Positions 57,401-64,000 of a DNA stretch of 64,000 nt are shown here, piece after piece. The stretch covers positions 1 through 64,000 of the forward strand of contig VTFK01000147.1 in assembly GCA_009617715.1 (NCBI GenBank), in the 5' to 3' direction. The stretch's first letter is position 1; each line of letters begins with the position of its first letter. The notes under the pieces were generated by a model that was not told where the DNA came from, ran no database searches, and saw only the letters and a list, made by a program, of their open reading frames with translations. A program made the position numbers and the translations under genes. This DNA is from Plectrocnemia conspersa. Its lineage: Eukaryota; Arthropoda; Insecta; Trichoptera; Polycentropodidae.

Positions 57401-57970
57401 TAAGGCGCAGACGAATGACGCATTTACATACAAATGTAACGCTTTTACCGTCGCGCAGCATGCTCTTTTAAGACGATGAATTTTGACGTTTGCTTTAATT
57501 TTTGCGAAAACAAGAGACAAGGCAAAGAAATAAAGCACTCGAAAAAATTGTTATTTGTCAACGCTTATTTATAATTACACGGCGGCCATTGTCGCTTCTT
57601 TGCGCAAATAAAAATTATAATCGCAGAAGTATCAAGGCTTTTAATTTCGTGTCGGCCGCCGTGAAAATTTTATCCGAAGACAAAAGGTCATCATTAAAAA
57701 GGAGGACGGCTGACGGAGTGGAAGAAAAATATGAACGAAAAATATATATTTTTTTGGAGGGTGAAAACGAACGAGGGGGTAGTGCAAAAAAGGACAGAAA
57801 TCGCGGCGCGGTCGCCGGCGGCACTTTTGAAAGAAACCCCTAAAGTTGCCCCGGATTTTTCCACGTCTGCATTTAATTGTTACAGCTTCATAATGACTCT
57901 TAGATGAAGATAATTCCGGGTGAAACTTCCCACTCTAATTCGAGACCCTCGGTTCGTATAATTGAGGACA
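57400..57970. other. GC-richer island with a 113-codon open frame
   Basis: The region carries CpG-rich words (CGGCGGCCATTGTCG, GTCGGCCGCCGTG, CGCGGCGCGGTCGCCGGCGG). The plus frame 57502-57843 starts at TTG and is basic and low in hydrophobics (KYERKIYIF, ENERGGSAKKDRNRG), with no family match. A minus frame overlaps it. It looks more like a CpG-containing regulatory region than a coding exon. Confidence 0.35.
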
Positions 57971-57979
57971 GGCTTAACG

Positions 57980-60080
57980 CTTTGAAATATTTCAGCAGAG
58001 AAAAACTGAGGGCTAAATCGGATGTTCGCGTTTAACGATTTAGCTCCGAACGATTAATCGACGCAATAGTAGTGTTTTTGCCTAATTAGGAGTTTTTTGT
58101 GAATATTATAATTGAAGCTGGGTTAATTCAATAAAAAATATATCTCAGAAATCAAATTGGATAAATTAATAGTAGTCTAAATACATTTTTATGACACTGG
58201 CAGGTATATTTCTTTAAAAAATATAAATAAACTATCATTTTAAAACATGACATATAAAATATAGTTAATTTGAATAATTACTTATGTTTTTATATATGAG
58301 TTAAAGGTACTTTAAAAAAAAAGTGAAGCTTTAGAAATTTTGTAAATTATTTTAAAAAGATCTATGATAGTATTTATCTTTAAGAATTTTCTAAGATAAT
58401 AATAAAATTATGGCATATCAAAATATATGGTTTGTATAAGAAACACGAATACATGTATTTCTATATCGATATAAAAATTAAACTTTTTTAATTTTAAATT
58501 GTATAGAAATAAAATTAATATTTCTTAATAAGGTAATATATAGTCTTAATCATAATTAGCTGTAATATTTTTTTAGAAAAATACGATAGAATTTTATGAA
58601 AAACTAATGTTTGCTTCAATTTAGGTGAAAGTCCCAAATACATCCATATATTGTACATGAAAGAGTTAGTAATGTGTTTATACATACTAAGTTTTTTCAC
58701 ACTAGTTTATACAAGCTATAGCATAGGGGTAAATGATTTAGTTTTTGTGCAAAAGGTTGAGGTTCGTTCCAGGTTTCGATAAGTAATTTAATATATCACA
58801 CCATTAAATACAGCTGATAATTAACATACATACTCTAGTTAAGAAAAATATTTAATAAATACTAGTTATATAAATAATACATTTATAAACTTTTTATGCA
58901 TATTTTAGTCCATTTTATATATTTAACTGACATCTACTTGTATAATAAAAATATAAAAAAAAATATGATCAGACTGCATATAAAAAGACAGCAAATTACT
59001 GATAAATAAACAAATCTGAAAACATGTCATTTATATTATAATGTCATTTATAATTATACAAAGTATGTAAACTTCGGATAATAACGTGCAACATCTTTGG
59101 AGTTTTATCGCAGACTCTATGCTTTAAAACTCCGGCAAAGTGATTAATCACTAAATAACGATGTTCTTTATATTATGAACATTATACAGGATGTAACGGC
59201 TAACAAATCGATCCCGTTCGACATGGGTTACTTATTAGTACTAAACAGGTTAACCTTAACCACTGACCGTACATCCTTTTAATTATCGAGTTTTGGCAGC
59301 AGAAAAAAGTACTGTTAGTTAATGAGCCGCGATATCGGGTACAATAATAAGTTTTGCCTACAGAGAAAAAGGCTCTAATTTATTAAGCTATATACATACG
59401 TGTGTAAATATAATGTATGTAGTGTTGAAATTAATGGTTCATTTTCTCGGTTATTTTTTGTTAAGGTCATAATCCGACCCTGTCGGGTGGCATTACGTAA
59501 CACACGAAATGGCCCACCCTTCTTGCTTGGCCACAGTGAACTCATAAAGTTTTAACAGTTTTCGGTAACTTTCCGTGTCGCTTTTGGTGAATGACTTTGA
59601 ATGGTGAAAATTGCATTATGCTTTTTTGTTTTATTAAAATGGATATATTCATTGAAACTAAAGTTGCCTTGCATTTTTTTTAATTTTAAATATTTGTTTA
59701 AACTAATATTTCCTGAATTGTTTATTATAATTTTCAAGACTAATAAAAAAAGATGACACTGGGCAGCTTAAAATATAATTATCTATTTTGTAATATAATA
59801 TGTATTATCCCAACAGGCAAGTAAACAATGTAATGCAATATAGGACATCAAGTTTTTTAATTATGTATAAGTTTTTTTTTAATATAATTAAAATCGTTTC
59901 CATTGCTACATTAAATAAGTTGTTTGAATTTTCAAATATTTTTTTTATTTAACAAAAATATATTTGCTAATAAGTAAAAAAACAATATAATATTTTTTAT
60001 TATTAGTACCTTTGTATATATCAGTATTCAAAAAAACAGAAGCAGTTGTTATCAAATGCTTATTGTAAAGTATAGTTTTT
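57980..60080. other. AT-rich stretch, nothing else recognised
   Basis: Apart from the SINE-like head, a modest GC-richer block at 59090-59345 and 59460-59600 cannot be assigned. Confidence 0.45.
58712..58780 (+). mobile_element. Possible tRNA-like SINE head
   Basis: TAGCATAGGGGTAAATGATT resembles an A box, and GAGGTTCGTTCC 30-40 bases on resembles a B box. No cloverleaf can be drawn and the flanks are AT-rich. Support rests on the two boxes and their spacing only. Confidence 0.4.
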
Positions 60081-60093
60081 GATGAGTTTTTTT

Positions 60094-60543
60094 GGTGTCC
60101 CATACTTTGCGTGCCGAGCAAAAGCGCCCGACATAAGTGCGCCGTCCTAGTCCCGTGGCGTCATATGCGCGCTGACATAATAGCGCGGTGTTATTTGCGC
60201 GAAATAAAAAAATAATTCAAGAAAAACAGAAAATGTATAATACTAAATAATATATAGAATACACCTACTGTATATTAGAGGGCTTATGCTGGAGATGTAT
60301 CGATCGGAATCTCAACTATTTATTTGTTTTAAAATCGTATTAAATGTTAAATATACTAATATTTCAATACTATCTTATATATTATATGATTTTGGTTAGC
60401 TATAGAAACCTTTGAGTATTTTCTAATGACAATATGAATTTTCCTAAAAGCTACTATTTTATCTTTATATTTGAATCCCCATTGGGTATTCGGCGCGCGA
60501 TTATGTCGGGTCGCTTTTGTTTAGCGCGCAAAGGTGGTGTACC
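60094..60543. mobile_element. Non-autonomous DNA element with ~50-base GC-rich inverted repeats
   Basis: The left end (60094-60145) contains ACTTTGCGTGCCGAGCAAAA and GCGCCCGACATAAGTGCGCC. The right end (60490-60543) reads inward on the minus strand as CCTTTGCGCGCTAAACAAAA then GCGACCCGACATAATCGCGC. The terminal bases GGT..CCA also mirror each other. Between the arms the left side has further copies of a short G-C-G-C..GACATAA unit (60160-60210), and then AT-rich filler. No ORF fits. Flanking T-runs prevent a clear target duplication. The superfamily cannot be named from the sequence. Confidence 0.75.
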
Positions 60544-60549
60544 GTTTTC

Positions 60550-61850
60550 TTATATAAAATATAACTATAAACATCGTTTAGGAAAAGTCATAGATCGAAT
60601 ACTTTCTTGTTAGTTGTGAAAGAGACAGAAGTAAAGATCATAAAGAATTGCATAGTAATATAATAATAAGTAATTTATTTACCTACCTATTTAGGTCTAA
60701 TTATAAATATTCAATTCGGTTTGAACACCATTATAAATATATTTAATGATTTAGTATAATGCCTATTATATCTAATTGTGTAAAACCCAATAAGGATGCT
60801 TCATTTATCTTATTGTGATATATTTTAGAAAGGTTTCGTGAGTTTTGAAGCATAAATCTAGGGGCAGTTCTAAAGTTATAAATAAAAATAAATTTATTAT
60901 ATAAGCTTAAGATGCTTAAAGGACACATTTAATAAGTGTGGTAAAAAATAGATCTAGTAATTTGTTAGTTTTTATTTTGTATAAGCTATTACTCTAATAT
61001 TAAATTTTAATAATTTAATGAGTATTTATACAAAAAACAGCAACAACAATATAAGGATATAAAATATAAAATTATTTTTTACATGAAAATTTCAATAAGT
61101 TATGTACAGAATAATACTTGTGTTAAAAATTATTTAAACTTATTTTAAATGTAAGATTTATAGGTTTGTAGCAAAAATAATAATAATATTAGCTCAATAC
61201 TGTACTTGAACTTCTTTTTACGTATTTTTTGTGACCTTAATGTATACAAATGTGTTCCAAATAACCGTAGAAACAATTTATAAGATTTATAATATAAATC
61301 ATAATTCTTATTTATATTTATAAGATTTATAAATATGATATGTAATAAGAATCATTTAAAAGTATAAGGGTTTTTAGAGACATTCTTACAGCGCTCTAAA
61401 AATTTTATTTAAATGTAAGGAAAATACTATTAATAATAGTTAATACGTACTAGTTAAAGTCAAATAAAGAGTACATAGTATATATTTTAATAACCGTAAG
61501 TTTTATGTATTTATTTTTATTATACAATACAGAAATAGTTTATAAGTAAAAAAATGTTTCAAAATCTAATGTTAAATAATTTGTGTAAACATTGTTATAT
61601 TCTTATACAAGTAATCGATAGATGTATACTATAAAATATGTATAGATCTTCTTTTAAGGTAGTTGTTAAATGTATTATAAATTACTATTGCGATTAAAAC
61701 ATCAAAAAATCAGTATACGATACTTACAATGTAAAACATAACAAGCATTCTACACGGTCGATTATTTATTAAAAAAAAACAATGGTGAAGAGTTAATTGA
61801 TGAAAAAAGTGAACAATTACAAAGTCGTTACGTGGCAGGGGTGTATCCAA
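60550..61850. other. AT-rich stretch, nothing recognised
   Basis: A/T-run sequence without coding or structural signal that I can support. Confidence 0.5.
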
Positions 61851-62530
61851 AAGTTCTACGTTAAGAACCACATCAATCACGTTCATCTATCAATGTCTTA
61901 CACCACAAACATAAATCAATAATTCCCGGCCAATACAAAACACAGCGTTCTCTTTATCCGCCGGCAAACCTCATTGTATGGTTATCAAGTTACGCGAAAT
62001 GATATATCAAAACATGTTTTTCGAAACGAACAGAAAATATATTCTCCTTTTCGACTCCTTTTTTCCCTTCTTCGTTTTGGGATTTCCCTTTCACCCGCTA
62101 CGGGTCCGCTAAACGAGTCCCTAATACATGATAAGAATAATGAAACTGAGCGACCTTGCTGCCTTGGGGGTATTCTGAACTAAAGATATCTAGAATATTG
62201 CCCGCACTAATTTCGAACCGCAGACATTTTGCCCAGTGATAAAAAAGGAAAGTTAGGTAATCAAAAGCTCAGATTCTTATAAATACTGAGGTTGTTAATA
62301 AATGACTGCTGGACACACAAAATGGAAGTATTTATGTTACAAAAAAAGTCACTATAAAATAGAAAAAAAAACAGTTATTGTAATATACTGATTTAGCGCG
62401 ACACGACAAGATGTGTCCCAATTCGACTGTACGACGTTCGTCGCAGATAGGTTGTCGGGCTTGTGTCGGTGTTTTCGCGACTGTGACATTTCGTGACGTA
62501 TGATAATAAGGTATAAAAATCGATAGTAGA
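61850..62530. other. Two GC-richer blocks, no recognised gene
   Basis: Blocks at about 61850-62220 and 62395-62520. The second has repeated short G-T-C-G words (GTTGTCGGGCTTGTGTCGGT), which suggests a mobile-element end, but I could not find its inverted partner nearby. Frames at 61974-62183 and 62332-62556 have no signature. Confidence 0.35.
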
Positions 62531-63279
62531 AAGTAGGTTGTAGAAAAAGCCTTCAAAATAATTTAAACATAAAATGCGCAGCTTAAAAATTCAGTTAATG
62601 TTACGAATTAAGATAAAAATATTTATTTAGAAAGATCTTTAATAAGGACATGGACAATGTTTTAGGAATAGAATTCACTAATAAAAATACAAAAATATGG
62701 CACTTTCTTATCTATATTAAAAAAATTATAAATTTTAGATACTATATGTCGCAATTTTATTTGCTTTGATGTTTTGGGTTTAAATTATAAAATTGCAGTA
62801 TATAAAATAATAAATTTTGTCGATTTTTGCATTGAAACGATTGGTGTAAGATACTTTTAAGTTTTATTATTTATTAAAATAATCGATGCGCTAGAAAAAA
62901 ATTGATTATATTTTAATTATTATTAATATTGAATTGTTTTTAAATATTACACTAGAGAAATAATACAAATCGCTTAACCGGTAAAAGGGCCCTAAATATT
63001 AAAGGAAAAGCCAAAATTCCCTTCAATAAATAAAAAAATACATATATACCTTTTTTGAGCTCCTAGTTTATTTTAAAAAGAATAGTAAAATAAAGCATAA
63101 ATTGTCATTTTTTTAAAACTTAGATTATCGATGGGAACACAATTAAAGCTTTTTTAAATTATACGCAAAATATTGTTCTTTAAATTAAAATTTATTTGAA
63201 ATATGTGTATATATTAAAAAATAAATCAATAAAACTTGATTAAAACCATAAAATTACTATTAAAGATACTGTCGTATTC

Positions 63280-63610
63280 TGGCTAACCCTTTAAGAAGAG
63301 CTTCACTTCGTTGAGGTTACTCGAAAATCTGGTGTCGTGGTACAAAGCAACGTTGAGGGCTTTTTCTGAAAAAAATATTGAGGGCGACTGGCCAAAGACA
63401 GGAACCATTCGAATGACAGCCTGCTGCAGTACTAGCCTGCAAGTCAAGAGTTTAAAAAAACTCTAGCAGCAAGAAAAAATGTGTTGCGCTGTAACGAGCT
63501 AAGATCAACTGTCCAGCGTGGCTCACTGCTGTTGCTATCCTTGATTTTTGACATAATGAGGGTGTTTCTCATAAGCACTCAGCATGTGTGATATACAGTT
63601 TGTTATCTCT
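63280..63610. other. GC-richer block near the right edge
   Basis: Balanced composition over about 330 bases. Translation in all frames is interrupted. One plus frame reads CNELRSTVQRGSLLLLSLIF, which is not recognised. It may be part of a transcript or a decayed mobile element that continues outside this window. Confidence 0.3.
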
Positions 63611-64000
63611 CTTAGTTCTAAGAAACGCTGTCTTTTCTGGTGAATGGTCGCCACAATTTTATGTGATATTATCATTGATTTGACATTTGCAAGAAAATAT
63701 TGCATGCAAGAAACTATTCAACGACTGCAGCATATCAATTATTAAAATCTAAGAACAATAACATTTTCTTGCTTTCTATTGTAAAATGTATATTTGTAAT
63801 GTGGTAGCAACAAACTGTTATATATATAAATGTAAATATTTTTATTATGATGATTTAAAGTCAATAAATATTATTATTTTTATTCGGTACGTTATTATAA
63901 CACTTAATAATCATAAACTTTACAATGATTCTAATAAAAATGACGATATTAGCACTAGTTACTTCAAACATTAAGTGTATTTATTTTGACAAAGAGTAAA

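Noticed and set aside
62195..62260. Minus-strand GGTTCGAAATT as a possible tRNA B box
   Set aside because: No A box at the right distance and no cloverleaf stems.
1..64000. CRISPR array, operon or bacterial-type defence system
   Set aside because: No regularly spaced repeats, no clustered long ORFs, and the spliced Dpr gene shows the window is eukaryotic.

Overview
The window is AT-rich eukaryotic DNA (by eye roughly 70-75% A+T) and looks like an insect nuclear genome. Evidence: one spliced neuronal immunoglobulin gene of the arthropod Dpr family, GT-AG introns of 83 bp to 14 kb, decayed non-LTR retrotransposons, tRNA-type SINEs and short inverted-repeat elements. The style (AT-rich background with sharp GC-richer islands) would fit Lepidoptera, but the order cannot be fixed from the sequence alone. 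No bacterial or viral gene system, CRISPR array or complete tRNA/rRNA gene was seen.

The only protein-coding gene I can support is on the + strand, 14660-37511. It has seven coding exons whose splice phases all agree and that join into a 295-residue protein: a weak signal peptide, two Ig domains with paired cysteines and tryptophans, the Dpr-type end motif NGENPAAMQ, and a short hydrophobic tail. It belongs to the Dpr cell-surface family and from memory looks closest to Dpr13. Its introns are 122 bp, 14.2 kb, 83 bp, 4.4 kb, 130 bp and 3.0 kb.

Layout: 1-14150 is upstream DNA without a recognised gene, holding three GC-richer islands (about 370-570, 2740-2930, 7440-7980) and a SINE (11668-11900). 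A promoter-like stretch lies at 14150-14659. The 14-kb second intron carries reverse-transcriptase remnants of at least two LINE families, two near-perfect hairpins and three GC islands. Introns 4 and 6 carry further LINE fragments, and intron 6 also holds the strongest GC island (35865-36310). From 37.6 to 64 kb there is no recognisable gene, only AT-rich sequence with SINE fragments, a small TTAA-flanked inverted-repeat element (39371-39592), a second inverted-repeat element with GC-rich ends (60094-60543), and several GC islands that could be regulatory or belong to unseen transcripts.

Most ORFs longer than 60 codons in the window show no family signature, overlap each other on both strands, and are best read as chance. 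I found no convincing new multi-gene system. The items most worth a second look are the two inverted-repeat elements, the perfect hairpins, the repeated LINE families inside the gene's introns, and the GC islands around a neuronal wiring gene.
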